From Maritalea mobilis (lineage in GTDB: Bacteria; Pseudomonadota; Alphaproteobacteria; Rhodobacterales; Rhodobacteraceae), in assembly GCF_019800885.1 (NCBI RefSeq), contig NZ_JAHVKE010000001.1, positions 1,116,001 through 1,180,000 of the forward strand: a DNA stretch of 64,000 bases, read 5' to 3'. Under the pieces are notes generated by a model. The model saw nothing but the letters and a program-made list of their open reading frames with translations. It did not search any database and was not told where the DNA came from. The position numbers and the translations under genes are program-made. Each line of letters begins with the position of its first letter. Within the stretch, counting starts at the first letter, position 1. Positions 7,792 to 17,070 of the stretch are shown in pieces.

Positions 7792-10350
7792 TCAGTGATC
7801 GGTACCAATATCCAAATCAACGTCGCACGGCAAATCCTTGTCAAGAATGGACAATTGCGCCGCCGCCAACTTGGCGACCGGGACCCGGAACGGGGAACAG
7901 GAGACGTAGTCGAAACCCGCGCGCCGACAAAACCCGATGGATTGCGGATGGCCGCCATGCTCGCCGCAGAGCGACAAGGTGACGTCCGGCCGGGCCTCGC
8001 GCCCGCGCTCAGCCCCGAGCAAGAGCAATTCGCCCACACCGTCGATATCGAGCTGGGTGAAGGGGTCTTCCTCGAACACGCCCTGGTGGACATAGGCCGA
8101 CATGAAGCGGCCCGCATCGTCGCGCGACAGGCCATAGGTCATCTGGGTCAGGTCGTTCGTCCCGAAGGAGAGGAAGGCGGAGTGTTCCGCGATCTCGCCC
8201 GCGCGCAACGCGGCGCGCGGCGTTTCGACCATGACGCCAAGGCGATAGGTGAACTCCTTGCGCGTTTCCGATTTGACCGCGCTGGCCACCCCGTCGATGC
8301 GCGCCTTGACCAGTTCGACCTCGCGCCGGGCCGAGACGAGCGGGATCATGATCTCGGGCACGACCGGCGCGCCCTTGCGGGACGCGGCGATGGTGGCTTC
8401 GAAAATGGCGCGCGCCTGCATCTCGTAGATCTCGGGCACGGTGATGCCGAGTCGCACCCCCCGCATCCCCAGCATCGGGTTGAATTCCTGAAGGTTTTCG
8501 ATCCGCGAGGCGACGCGGCTGACGGGCAGGTCCAGCGCCTCGGCCAATGCACGGATGCCCTCGCGATCGCCGGGCAGGAATTCATGCAACGGCGGGTCGA
8601 ACAGGCGGATGCACACGGGCTGCCCGCGCATCAACTCGAACAGGCCCTGGAAATCGGCACGTTGCATCGGCAGGAGGCGTTCCAGCGCGGCGGCGCGATC
8701 CTCGGGGTTCTCGGCGAAGATCATCTCGCGCATCACCGTCAGGCGACCGGCCTCGAAGAACATGTGCTCGGTCCGGCACAGGCCGATCCCGTCCACGCCG
8801 AAGCGCTGCGCCATCGCGGCATCCCCGGCCGTGTCGGCATTGGCGCGGATGCCGATATCGCGTTCGGCATCGGCCCAGTCCATCAGCGTCGCAAAGGCCC
8901 CGCCAAGGGCCGGTTCGATCATCGTGGCGGCGCCCACAAGCACCTCGCCCGAGGAGCCATCGACGGTGATGATGTCTCCCTCGTGAAACACCTTTCGGCC
9001 CGGAACGGTCAGGCTTTTCTTTCGGCTGTCGATCTGAAGCTGGGTGGCCCCGGCAACACAAGGAACACCAAGGCCCCGCGCGATCACGGCGGCGTGGCTG
9101 GTCATGCCGCCCCGCTCGGTCAGGATGGCGTCGGCGGCATGCATGCCGCGAATATCCTCGGGGCTGGTTTCGCGCCGGACAAGGATGCAGGGCTCTCCCT
9201 GCGCGGCGCTGGCTTGCGCGGCGGCAGCGGTGAAACAGATGCGGCCCTGCGCAGCGCCCGGAGCCGCGGCGATGCCGGTCGTCAGCACATCGCGATGCGG
9301 GTCGGGCAGAACCTGCCGGTGGAGCATCTGGTTCAGCGTGTTCGGCGCGATGCGGGTCAACGCCTCGTGCCGGGGGATGATGCCGTCCTCGGCCAGTGAA
9401 ACGGCGATGGCGACCTCGGCGCGGGCCGAGCGTGGCGCGCGCACGGCATCGAGCAGCGACAGATGCCCGTCCATCAGCGTGAACTCGATCTGCATCTCCT
9501 CGCGCAGGCGGGTCCGCATCAGCAGCGCAGCCTCGCGCAGGGCGGCGACGGTCTCGGGCGCATCGTCTTCAAGCGACGGGCCGCGCTCGTCATGCTCGAT
9601 ATAACGGGCCTCGGATTTCGACAGGGCGGCACGGCCCTGCCCCTGTGGTAGGTAGCGGCCCGTGACCTGCGGCTCGCCCGTTTCCGACGAGACGAATTGC
9701 ACGACACCCGCCCCCGACAGCCCCTTGCCGGGACCAAGGGCCATCTGCTGCACCACCAGCCCGAGGCCCGCATCGGCGGGCGCACCCTTGGCCTGCCGCA
9801 AAAGGCGTGCGGTCGTCCCCTCCCACGCGCGGGCCATGGATTTAAGCACCTGCGCCAGTTGCACGGTGGGGTCCTGCGGAAACTCTTCCTCCATCTCGTC
9901 CTCGAACTGGGACTTGGCGAGGCGGGGCGTCAGCGGCCCTTCGAAGGCATCTTCGTCAAGGCGCAGCACATCCACGGCATAGCTGCGGATGAAATTGACA
10001 TAAAAGGCGTCGGCGGCGGATTGACCGTGGATGGCGGCAAGCCGCTCGGCCTGCGCGTCGTTCATGCCGATATTCAGGATTGTGCCCGGACCGCCCCAAT
10101 CGGCGGCTTCGCTGGAGGACCGGACCGAAACCAGCGTATCGGGGCCGAACAGCCCCAGCACCTGCGCGAGGTCCGGCATCCGCCCCTGGGCGATGGCGCG
10201 CACCGTGTCGAAGGGCAGCGCGACCGTGGGCGGCACCGGCAAATCCAGCCGGACCAGGCGTTGCAGGCATTTCGCGCGATTGCCGTGCCGGTCCTTGCGA
10301 ATGTCGGCCGTCGGCGTGATCTCGGTGAAGTCGGGTGTGGTGAGCATCAT
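7792..10350 (-). CDS. Divergent pyruvate phosphate dikinase-like enzyme
   Basis: An 852-aa protein with PPDK domain order: ATP-grasp N domain (about 10-330), swivelling phosphohistidine domain with ERGGMTSHAAVIARGLGVPCV (H419), and a PEP/pyruvate TIM barrel with GLCRTEHMF, GVMVETPRA, FGTNDLTQMTYG and SLCGEHGG (C795). The canonical GGKGANLAEM loop at the N terminus is replaced by DRHGNRAKCLQRL, and the usual SGARASMPGMMDT stretch is replaced by SSSEAADWGGPGT. The nucleotide site is therefore atypical, and I would not assume classical PPDK activity. The start ATG-ATG follows AAAGGA. It lies 118 nt downstream of glyS. Confidence 0.85.
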   Translation of the reverse strand: MMLTTPDFTEITPTADIRKDRHGNRAKCLQRLVRLDLPVPPTVALPFDTVRAIAQGRMPDLAQVLGLFGPDTLVSVRSSSEAADWGGPGTILNIGMNDAQAERLAAIHGQSAADAFYVNFIRSYAVDVLRLDEDAFEGPLTPRLAKSQFEDEMEEEFPQDPTVQLAQVLKSMARAWEGTTARLLRQAKGAPADAGLGLVVQQMALGPGKGLSGAGVVQFVSSETGEPQVTGRYLPQGQGRAALSKSEARYIEHDERGPSLEDDAPETVAALREAALLMRTRLREEMQIEFTLMDGHLSLLDAVRAPRSARAEVAIAVSLAEDGIIPRHEALTRIAPNTLNQMLHRQVLPDPHRDVLTTGIAAAPGAAQGRICFTAAAAQASAAQGEPCILVRRETSPEDIRGMHAADAILTERGGMTSHAAVIARGLGVPCVAGATQLQIDSRKKSLTVPGRKVFHEGDIITVDGSSGEVLVGAATMIEPALGGAFATLMDWADAERDIGIRANADTAGDAAMAQRFGVDGIGLCRTEHMFFEAGRLTVMREMIFAENPEDRAAALERLLPMQRADFQGLFELMRGQPVCIRLFDPPLHEFLPGDREGIRALAEALDLPVSRVASRIENLQEFNPMLGMRGVRLGITVPEIYEMQARAIFEATIAASRKGAPVVPEIMIPLVSARREVELVKARIDGVASAVKSETRKEFTYRLGVMVETPRAALRAGEIAEHSAFLSFGTNDLTQMTYGLSRDDAGRFMSAYVHQGVFEEDPFTQLDIDGVGELLLLGAERGREARPDVTLSLCGEHGGHPQSIGFCRRAGFDYVSCSPFRVPVAKLAAAQLSILDKDLPCDVDLDIGTDH

Positions 10351-10468
10351 GCTCGTCCTTTCGCGCGTGCAGCACACCATACTAGCACGAAATGACCTGT
10401 CCAGTTCAGGTGACAGGATGCGACGCCACGTTGCCTGTGGCAAAGCGGCCCGCCCGGGGCCGCCTGCC

Positions 10469-12721
10469 CTATCCTTCCAACTTGTCCAGATCGGCCACCT
10501 GGCCGCAGGTTTCCACGATCTGGTGCAGCAGATTCAGGCGGTTGCGCCGGACGATCTCGTTGTCGGTATTGACCTGCACCGCCTCGAAAAACGCGTCGAT
10601 CGGCGCGCGCAAACCTGCCATATGGCCCATCGCGGCGGTGAAATCCTCGGCCGCAAGCGCGGGAGCGATGGCCGCTTTCGCCTGATCGAGGGCCGCGAAC
10701 AGGGCGGTTTCCTCGTCGGTCTCGGCGAATTTCGGATCGGCGCCGAAGCGGTATTCGACCCCGTCCTTTTCCTCGGCCTGCGTCAGGATGTTGGCCGCGC
10801 GGCGATAGGCCTGAACGAGGTTCTCGCCATCCTCGGTCGCGATGACCTCCTGCAGGGCGCGGGCGCGGGCGACCACCAGCGTCAGGTCGTCTGCGGGCGG
10901 CTTCGACAGGCTCGCGTCGATCACGTCATGGCGCAGACCTTCGGCCCGCAAGTGCACTTTCAGCCGGTCATGGAAGAACGCCAGCAGGTCCGTGGACAGG
11001 TCCGGCACCATCTCCCCCACGGTGCGCAGGGGCGAGCCCTCTTCCAGATCAGGCCCGTTGCCATCGGCCTTGAGCCGGTCGGTAACGGCGCGGAAGGCGG
11101 CGCCGAAGACGCCCCGCTCCGCGATCTCGTCAAGGATTTCCTCCAGCGTATCGATCACGTCATCGCCGACGACAGGCCGCTCCAACGCGATCTTGTGGCG
11201 GAGCAGCTGGCTGTCGATGAACCGATCCAGCGACAGGCGGCGATTCTCGGTCAGCACGATGCGGATGATCCCGAGCGCGGCGCGACGCAGCGCGAACGGG
11301 TCTTTCGACCCGGTCGGCTTCTCGTCAATGGCCCAGAAACCCGTCAGCGTGTCGATCTTGTCGGCCAGGGCGACGGCGACCGAAAGCGGCGAGGACGGCA
11401 CGTCATCCGACGGGCCGAGCGGCTGGTAATGTTCCTCTGCCACGGCGGCGATATCGGGCGCATGGCCGGCGGCCTCGGCATAGTAGCGGCCCATGACGCC
11501 CTGCAACTCGGGGAATTCATAGACCATTTCCGAGGACAGGTCGGCCTTGGCGAGCTTGGCCGCGGTTGCGGCATCCTCGGGGTCGGCGCCCACCACCGGC
11601 GCGATTTCCCGCGCCAGCGACGCGATGCGCTGGATGCGGTCGGCCTGGCTGCCAAGACGGCGCTCGAAGGTCACGTTTTCCAGCGCGTCCATCCAATCGG
11701 TCATGCCGGACTTGGCGATGCGCAGATCGTTTTCCCAGAAGAACTTGGCATCCGACAGGCGGGCGGCCAGAACCTTCTGGTTTCCGGCAAGGATCGTCGC
11801 GCCATGATCGGCGGTCTCGCGGTTGGCGACGGTGACGAATTTCTCGATCCGGCCCGTGGACGGGTTCTTCACCGAGAAGAATTTCTGGTGCTCGCGCATG
11901 GAGGTCTGCAGAACCTCGGGCGGAAGGCCAAGGAACTCTTCCCCGATGTCGCCCATCAGCACGACCGGCCATTCGACCAGCCCCGCCACCTCGGCCAGAA
12001 GCGCGCGATCCTCGACCACCTCCATGCCGGCGGCGAAGGCCATCGTGGTCGCGTCGTGCCAGATCTTCTCTGCCCGTTCCTCGGGCGAGAGGATCACATA
12101 CGCCTTGGCCAGCTTGGCCGCGTAGTCGTCGTAAGAATTCACGGCAAAGCGGCCGGGCGCCATGAAGCGGTGCCCCTCGGTCGTATTGCCGGCCTCGATG
12201 CCATCAATGTCGAAGGCGACGGTGCTGGCGCCGTTCTCGTCTGACAAAACGCAGAGGATGGAATGCAACGGGCGCACCCACCGCAAGGACCCCGCCCCCC
12301 AACGCATCGACTTGGGCCAGGGGAACGTGCGGACGGTCCGGGTGACGACCTCGGCCACGATCTCGGCGGCGGGGCGACCCTGGGTTTCGATGGTGGCAAA
12401 CCAGAAGCTGCCCTTCTTTTCCTCGCGCGCCTCAAGCTGGTCCTTGCTGAGGCCGGTCGACCGCAGGAACCCCTCCAGCGCCTTTTCAGGCGCGTCAATG
12501 CGGGGGCCGCGCCGTTCCTCGCGCATGGTCGGGGACTCGGCGCTCAGCCCTTCCAGCGCGAGGACCAGCCGCCGCGGGGTCGAGAAGGCCCCTGCCCCGG
12601 CATAGGTCAGACCCGCCTCGACCAGCCCGTCGGTGACGAGACGCTTGAGGTCGTCCGCCGCGCGCGTCTGCATGCGGGCGGGGATTTCCTCGGAAAAGAG
12701 TTCCAGCAGAAGGTCGGGCAT
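10469..12721 (-). CDS. glyS: Glycyl-tRNA synthetase beta subunit
   Basis: A 750-aa beta subunit of the alpha2beta2 bacterial glycyl-tRNA synthetase, which charges tRNA-Gly. The N terminus MPDLLLELFSEEIPARMQ is the family hallmark. Other conserved patches are GHRFMAPG, SMREHQKFF and the C-terminal anticodon-binding region (DALRRAALGIIRI, DAFFEAVQVNTDN). Length is close to the usual ~690-750. The ATG follows AGGACC. It lies downstream of the DUF6446 gene and glyQ in the same direction, probably as one operon. Confidence 0.96.
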   Translation of the reverse strand: MPDLLLELFSEEIPARMQTRAADDLKRLVTDGLVEAGLTYAGAGAFSTPRRLVLALEGLSAESPTMREERRGPRIDAPEKALEGFLRSTGLSKDQLEAREEKKGSFWFATIETQGRPAAEIVAEVVTRTVRTFPWPKSMRWGAGSLRWVRPLHSILCVLSDENGASTVAFDIDGIEAGNTTEGHRFMAPGRFAVNSYDDYAAKLAKAYVILSPEERAEKIWHDATTMAFAAGMEVVEDRALLAEVAGLVEWPVVLMGDIGEEFLGLPPEVLQTSMREHQKFFSVKNPSTGRIEKFVTVANRETADHGATILAGNQKVLAARLSDAKFFWENDLRIAKSGMTDWMDALENVTFERRLGSQADRIQRIASLAREIAPVVGADPEDAATAAKLAKADLSSEMVYEFPELQGVMGRYYAEAAGHAPDIAAVAEEHYQPLGPSDDVPSSPLSVAVALADKIDTLTGFWAIDEKPTGSKDPFALRRAALGIIRIVLTENRRLSLDRFIDSQLLRHKIALERPVVGDDVIDTLEEILDEIAERGVFGAAFRAVTDRLKADGNGPDLEEGSPLRTVGEMVPDLSTDLLAFFHDRLKVHLRAEGLRHDVIDASLSKPPADDLTLVVARARALQEVIATEDGENLVQAYRRAANILTQAEEKDGVEYRFGADPKFAETDEETALFAALDQAKAAIAPALAAEDFTAAMGHMAGLRAPIDAFFEAVQVNTDNEIVRRNRLNLLHQIVETCGQVADLDKLEG

Positions 12722-12801
12722 CGGATCGGTCCTGAAGCTCGGGTCGGGTTGGTCGGTCTATCGCGCGAAGGGCGCGCGGGGGCAACCGGGTTCGGTGAGG
12801 G

Positions 12802-13266
12802 TCATTCCAGCGTGCCGTTCAACTGGTGCCACGCAAAGCCACGCCCATCGGGGAAAAGCGCGATCACGCGGTCCACGCCGGTCGCGATGTTGCGCACCCC
12901 GAGGATCGCAGTCGCCTCGTCGCGGTCGAGCGCCAGCGCGATGGTTTCGGCGTCGTAGCACTCGAACCAGCCGGGCGCGACCAGCGGTTCGGGCGTGTCA
13001 TAGGCCATGCCCGCTTCGATCAGCGGGGCGACCTCTGACGGGTCAAGCGCGAAACAGGCGCGGTAGCGCAGCGGCGAGGTGCTGGCGTCGATCCCCTCGA
13101 ACGCCAGCAGGGGCCGCTCCATCGGTGTTCCGTCCGGCGCGCTGAAGGTGATGTCGGGCGTATCCACCGGGCCATACCAAGCCTGGGTCTGGGCGTACCA
13201 AAGGCCCACACCGGCCGCGATGGCCGTTGCGACCAACGCAAGGACGACCCATTTGCCCGCCGTCAT
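12802..13266 (-). CDS. DUF6446-type membrane-anchored protein between glyQ and glyS
   Basis: A 154-aa protein with one N-terminal membrane segment (about residues 5-24, [19 protein letters not shown]) and a periplasmic domain of about 130 residues. I recognise it as the conserved Rhodobacterales protein (DUF6446) that sits between the two glycyl-tRNA synthetase genes. Its function is unknown. Its start codon overlaps the glyQ stop in an ATGA junction, so translation is probably coupled. Two cysteines (in YRACFALD and GWFECYDAE) could form a disulfide in the periplasm. No enzymatic motif is visible. Confidence 0.8.
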   Translation of the reverse strand: MTAGKWVVLALVATAIAAGVGLWYAQTQAWYGPVDTPDITFSAPDGTPMERPLLAFEGIDASTSPLRYRACFALDPSEVAPLIEAGMAYDTPEPLVAPGWFECYDAETIALALDRDEATAILGVRNIATGVDRVIALFPDGRGFAWHQLNGTLE

Positions 13267-14216
13267 GCCGCGCTGTCCGCCGGGCGGAACCCGCCCGCCT
13301 CGGTCGCCACGAAGGCATCAGCGCAGAGTTTTGCCAGCGCGCGGACGCGCCCGATATAGGCCTGCCGCTCGGTCACCGAGATGACGCCGCGCGCGTCCAG
13401 CAGGTTGAAAATATGGCTGGCCTTGATGCACTGGTCATACGCCGGATGCGCCAGCACGATGCGCTTGCCCGTTTTCGGATCGTCATGGGGTTCGTTCAGG
13501 ATGCGCTGGCATTCGGCCTCGGCGTCCTCGAAATGCCGGAACAGGACCGCGGTCTCGGCCACGTCGAAATTGAAACGCGAGTATTCTTCCTCGGTCTGGC
13601 GGAACACGTCGCCATAGCTCAGCGGGATCGGCGCATCGGGGTCGTTGAAAGGCATGTCCATGACATGGTCGATGCCAAGCACATACATGGCCAGACGCTC
13701 CAGCCCGTAGGTCAATTCGCCAGAGACCGGATGGCAGTCATGGCCGCCAACCTGCTGGAAATAGGTGAACTGGCTGACTTCCATGCCGTCGCACCAGACC
13801 TCCCACCCGAGGCCCCAGGCCCCTAGCGTCGGGCTTTCCCAGTCATCCTCGACGAACCGCACGTCATGCAGGGCAAGGTCGATGCCGATGGCTTCGAGGC
13901 TTCCGAGGTAGAGCGCCTGCAAATCGGGCGGGCTGGGTTTGATGAGCACCTGGTACTGGTAGTAGTGCTGCAACCGGTTCGGGTTCTCGCCGTAGCGCCC
14001 GTCGGTCGGGCGGCGCGAGGGCTGGACATAGGCGGCGGCCCAAGGCTTGGAGCCAAGGCTGCGCAGCGTTGTCGCCGGGTGAAAGGTGCCCGCGCCGACC
14101 TCCATGTCGTAGGGCTGCATGATGGCGCAGCCCTGGCTGGCCCAGTAGGTCTGCAGCCGCAGGATGATCTCCTGGAAACTGCGGGGAGCGTCGGCTTTGG
14201 TCGTGGCGGCGGACAT
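13263..14216 (-). CDS. glyQ: Glycyl-tRNA synthetase alpha subunit
   Basis: A 317-aa class II synthetase alpha subunit holding the ATP and glycine sites. Signature stretches are [55 protein letters not shown] and [11 protein letters not shown] (motif 3 region). I use the ATG giving [15 protein letters not shown]; a longer reading lacks family support. The last codons overlap the DUF6446 start by 4 nt (ATGA). glyQ leads the unit glyQ-DUF6446-glyS, probably continuing into the PPDK-like gene. Confidence 0.96.
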   Translation of the reverse strand: MSAATTKADAPRSFQEIILRLQTYWASQGCAIMQPYDMEVGAGTFHPATTLRSLGSKPWAAAYVQPSRRPTDGRYGENPNRLQHYYQYQVLIKPSPPDLQALYLGSLEAIGIDLALHDVRFVEDDWESPTLGAWGLGWEVWCDGMEVSQFTYFQQVGGHDCHPVSGELTYGLERLAMYVLGIDHVMDMPFNDPDAPIPLSYGDVFRQTEEEYSRFNFDVAETAVLFRHFEDAEAECQRILNEPHDDPKTGKRIVLAHPAYDQCIKASHIFNLLDARGVISVTERQAYIGRVRALAKLCADAFVATEAGGFRPADSAA

Positions 14217-14448
14217 GGCGTCGATCCCGTGGCGTCTGTGGGGGTTCGGCGCCTTCCTATGCGCGCGGCACCAAAGGGTCAATCAGGGTGCACCGCCTTG
14301 CAGGGCGGATGCGCCACACCGCACGGCCCGAAAACGTGCTTCTTCACTGGCGCAAGGGGCGGGCCCTCTGCTAACGTCCGCCGGGAACGTGCGGAGATTT
14401 TACACCGCGCCATACACAAAGCCTCGAAACGACAGGGTTTTTGAAACG

Positions 14449-16299
14449 ATGTTGACGACTTTTCTGCGGGGCATTCTCGCCCTGACGCTGGTCTTGGGAC
14501 TTGGCGTATCGCTGGCCGGACCGGCCAGCGCACAGGACCCCGATCAGCGGGTCTGGATCCAGATCGAAAGCTACCCGGATCTTGCCACGACCGAACAGCG
14601 CACGCGCGCCTATGCGCAGCTTCTGGAGGATGTGAACGGCTTCCGCGCCGGCGCGCGCTTTTACGCCATCGCGCTTGGTCCCTACGCGCGCGCCGAGGCG
14701 GTTACGCTGCTGGGCCAGCTTCGCGCACAGGGCCTGATCCCCGGCGACAGCTTCCTGCAGGACGGACAGGCCTTCACCGAGCAGTTCTTCCCGGTGGGTG
14801 TGAACACGCTGGCCGGGGACGGGGTCGAGACCACCGAAGGTGTCGTCGCCTCGGCCGAGGATGCGTCCGAGGAATTGGCGGAAGAGGTCGTGGACGCGGT
14901 CGCCGAGGAGGTCGCGGAAGAGGTCGTCGAAGAGGTAACGCCGCCCGAACCCGCCCCCCTGCCCGAGGAAACCGTTGCCGAGGCGCGCCAGAGCGAGGCC
15001 CAGCTGACCCGCGAACAGCGCGACGCGCTGCAGATCGCCCTTCAGTATTACGGATTTTACCGCGGTGGCATCGACGGGGCGTTTGGCCCCGGCACCCGCA
15101 ACGCCATGTCTGCCTGGCAGCAATCGCGCGGCTATGAGCCGACTGGCATCCTGACCACGCGGCAGCGGGCCGAGTTGCTGAACCAACGCGCCGAAGAACT
15201 GGCAAGGCTTGGCATCACCACCGTGCGGGACGACGGCGCTGGCATCGAAATCGATCTGCCGCTCGGCATGGTCGAATTCTCGGAATACAACTTCCCCTTT
15301 GCGCAGTATGACAGCATCAACGACAGCGGATTGCAGGTGCTGCTAATCAGCCAGCCGGGCGACCGCGCCACGCTTTTCGGCCTCTACGAGATCATGCAGA
15401 CGCTTGAAATCGTGCCGATGCAGGGCGAGCGGGAACGCCAGGGCGACCGCTTCCTGCTGACGGGTCAGTCGGCCACCCTGCGCAGCCATACCGAGGCGCG
15501 CGTCGTGGGCGGGGCCGTCAAGGGCTTCACCCTGATCTGGGGCCCCGAGCGGGACGAGGATGTCGAGCAGATCCTGCCAATCATGCAGGAGACGATCAGC
15601 TATTTCGACGGCGCGCTCGACCCGGCCTTCGTGCCGGAGGGCGCAGGCCAGGATATCGACCTCGTCTCCGGGTTCGAAGTGCGCCGCCCCGAGGTCTTGC
15701 GGACGGGGTTCTTCATCGACAGCCGCGGCACGGTGCTGACCACGACCGAGGCCGTGACGGGACCCACCGGGCAATGTTCCCGTGTGCTGATCGACAATGC
15801 CTACGAGGCCGATATCGCCTATCGCGACGACGCCCTCGGGATCGCGGTTCTGCGCCCCCGCACGGCGCTGGCCCCGCTGGATTATGCGCGGATGGCGGAA
15901 ACGCCGGGCCGCGTGCGCGGAGAGATCGCGGTCGCAGGCTTTCCGTTCAACGGTGCGCTGTCGGCGGCGTCGACCAGCTTCGGCTCGATCTCGGCCCTGT
16001 CCGGCGTGAATGGCGAAACCACCGTGCAGCGGCTGGACGTGGAAACCGCCGATAGCGAAGCGGGGGCCCCGGTCATCGACGCCTCGGGTGCCGTTCTGGG
16101 CATGGTGCTGCCCGGCATGCTGGATGGCCGCGCCCTTCCCGACGAGGTGACGCTGGCGTTGCGCGGCGATCAGCTGTTGCCGATCCTGCAGCAGGCCGGT
16201 GTCGCGCCGCAGATCGCCACGCCCGCCGGGATGATGAACCGCGAGAACCTGTCGCGCCTGGGCGCAGATATCGCGGTTCGGGTGAGCTGCTGGAACTGA
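14449..16299 (+). CDS. Secreted SPOR-like / peptidoglycan-binding / trypsin-like pseudoprotease
   Basis: A 616-aa exported protein. The signal peptide (1-28) ends ...AGPASA|QD. A SPOR-like domain follows (about 34-118: VWIQIESYPDLATTEQ, FYAIALGPYARAEA), then an acidic Glu/Val-rich linker (about 125-185). A PG_binding_1 domain (about 186-246) has LQIALQYYGFYRGGIDGAFG. After a middle domain comes a C-terminal trypsin/HtrA-like fold (about 415-585). All three catalytic positions look substituted: TNAHVV becomes TTTEAV (E434), TDLAVL becomes LGIAVL (G464), and NSGGP becomes EAGAP (A538). It probably binds septal or denuded peptidoglycan without proteolysis. It is divergent from glyQ. Confidence 0.85.
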   Translation: MLTTFLRGILALTLVLGLGVSLAGPASAQDPDQRVWIQIESYPDLATTEQRTRAYAQLLEDVNGFRAGARFYAIALGPYARAEAVTLLGQLRAQGLIPGDSFLQDGQAFTEQFFPVGVNTLAGDGVETTEGVVASAEDASEELAEEVVDAVAEEVAEEVVEEVTPPEPAPLPEETVAEARQSEAQLTREQRDALQIALQYYGFYRGGIDGAFGPGTRNAMSAWQQSRGYEPTGILTTRQRAELLNQRAEELARLGITTVRDDGAGIEIDLPLGMVEFSEYNFPFAQYDSINDSGLQVLLISQPGDRATLFGLYEIMQTLEIVPMQGERERQGDRFLLTGQSATLRSHTEARVVGGAVKGFTLIWGPERDEDVEQILPIMQETISYFDGALDPAFVPEGAGQDIDLVSGFEVRRPEVLRTGFFIDSRGTVLTTTEAVTGPTGQCSRVLIDNAYEADIAYRDDALGIAVLRPRTALAPLDYARMAETPGRVRGEIAVAGFPFNGALSAASTSFGSISALSGVNGETTVQRLDVETADSEAGAPVIDASGAVLGMVLPGMLDGRALPDEVTLALRGDQLLPILQQAGVAPQIATPAGMMNRENLSRLGADIAVRVSCWN

Positions 16300-16319
16300 C
16301 GCTGGCGCGACACGAGACT

Positions 16320-16352
16320 AAAAAAAGGCCGGGCAGAACGCCCGGCCTTTTT
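16320..16352. terminator. Bidirectional intrinsic terminator
   Basis: The stem AAAAAGGCCGGGC / GCCCGGCCTTTTT with loop AGAAC lies 20 nt after the pseudoprotease stop and 19 nt beyond the msrB stop. A-run and T-run flanks on both sides make it a textbook terminator for both convergent genes. Confidence 0.93.
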
Positions 16353-16370
16353 CGGTGCAGCCGTTGCCGC

Positions 16371-16859
16371 TCAGGCGGGCTGAAACCGCAGCGCCACGCC
16401 GTTGATGCAATGGCGCATCCCGGTCGGTTCGGGCCCATCCTCGAAGATATGGCCGAGGTGACTGCCGCAGCGGGCGCAATGACATTCGGTGCGCACCATC
16501 AGCAGGAAGGACCGGTCCTCCATCGTGCCGATGGCGTCGGGCAGCGCCTCGTAGAAGCTGGGCCAGCCCGTGCCGCTGTCGAACTTGGTTTCCGAGGAAT
16601 AAAGCGGCAGGTCGCAGCCCCGGCAAAGGTAGAGGCCCTCGCGGGTTTCTTCGTTCAGGAGGCTGGTATAGGCGCGCTCGGTCGCGGCTTCGCGCAGAAC
16701 GGCGTATTCCGCATCACTTAGCATCGCGCGCCATTCTGCCTCGGTACGCGTGATCTCGAACGGCCCCTCGGCAAGGGCGGCTTGCGCATGGCGGGTGCTG
16801 AACGGCGTTGCGGCCAGGGCCGCGCCCACCGCGCTCATCAGCGTGCGTCTGGATATCAT
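16371..16859 (-). CDS. msrB: Tat-exported methionine-R-sulfoxide reductase MsrB
   Basis: A 162-aa MsrB that reduces methionine-R-sulfoxide in proteins. The N terminus MISRRTLMSAVGAALAATPF carries a twin-arginine motif followed by a hydrophobic stretch ending HAQA, so it is predicted to be Tat-exported and periplasmic. Two zinc CXXC pairs (C79/C82, C128/C131), the SGTGWPSF motif and catalytic Cys C151 in RHCINGVALRF are present. The strong AAAGGAG ribosome site fixes the start. A periplasmic MsrB suggests repair of oxidised envelope proteins. A long leader with hairpins precedes it. Confidence 0.93.
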   Translation of the reverse strand: MISRRTLMSAVGAALAATPFSTRHAQAALAEGPFEITRTEAEWRAMLSDAEYAVLREAATERAYTSLLNEETREGLYLCRGCDLPLYSSETKFDSGTGWPSFYEALPDAIGTMEDRSFLLMVRTECHCARCGSHLGHIFEDGPEPTGMRHCINGVALRFQPA

Positions 16860-16886
16860 GGAGATCTCCTTTCGCTCGTTATGTGG

Positions 16887-17046
16887 GGAGGACGCCCCTT
16901 GTTTCAAAGGGTGGCGGCCGAGGCGATGGCGCCGGGAGGGGCCCCCTTGGTTCGAAGGGACCCGGCACCACCACGTTGGGGACAAACACGCGCGGACTGG
17001 ACCCGCGCCTCGGCCGCCGTCCGGCCCGGGGCAATCCGGGCCGGAT
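16887..17046. repeat. Inverted repeats between msrB and the fasciclin gene
   Basis: The 211-bp gap holds three hairpin-forming stretches. CCCTT-GTTTC-AAAGGG lies near 16896-16912. A larger one is GCCGGG...CCCGGC (16931-16966) enclosing CCCTT-GGTTCG-AAGGG. An 11-bp GC stem with loop GGCAAT is at 17019-17046, just after the fasciclin stop. The first two share the CCTTG-GTTTC/GGTTC-AAGGG core and may be related copies. They lie in the msrB leader (minus strand) and could act as a terminator for the fasciclin transcript. None has a T-run. Confidence 0.5.
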
Positions 17047-17070
17047 CGGGCTGTGTCTTGCGCGGCGCGT

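Noticed and set aside
7771-9399. 542-aa plus-strand frame antisense to the PPDK-like gene
   Set aside because: Shadow frame; composition rich in His/Arg/Gly and no family motif.
10031-12244. 737-aa plus-strand frame antisense to glyS
   Set aside because: Shadow frame of glyS with no recognisable protein features.
16945-16965. Possible tRNA T-arm (GGTTCGA)
   Set aside because: No cloverleaf, no acceptor stem and no anticodon arm around it; it is the loop of an inverted repeat.
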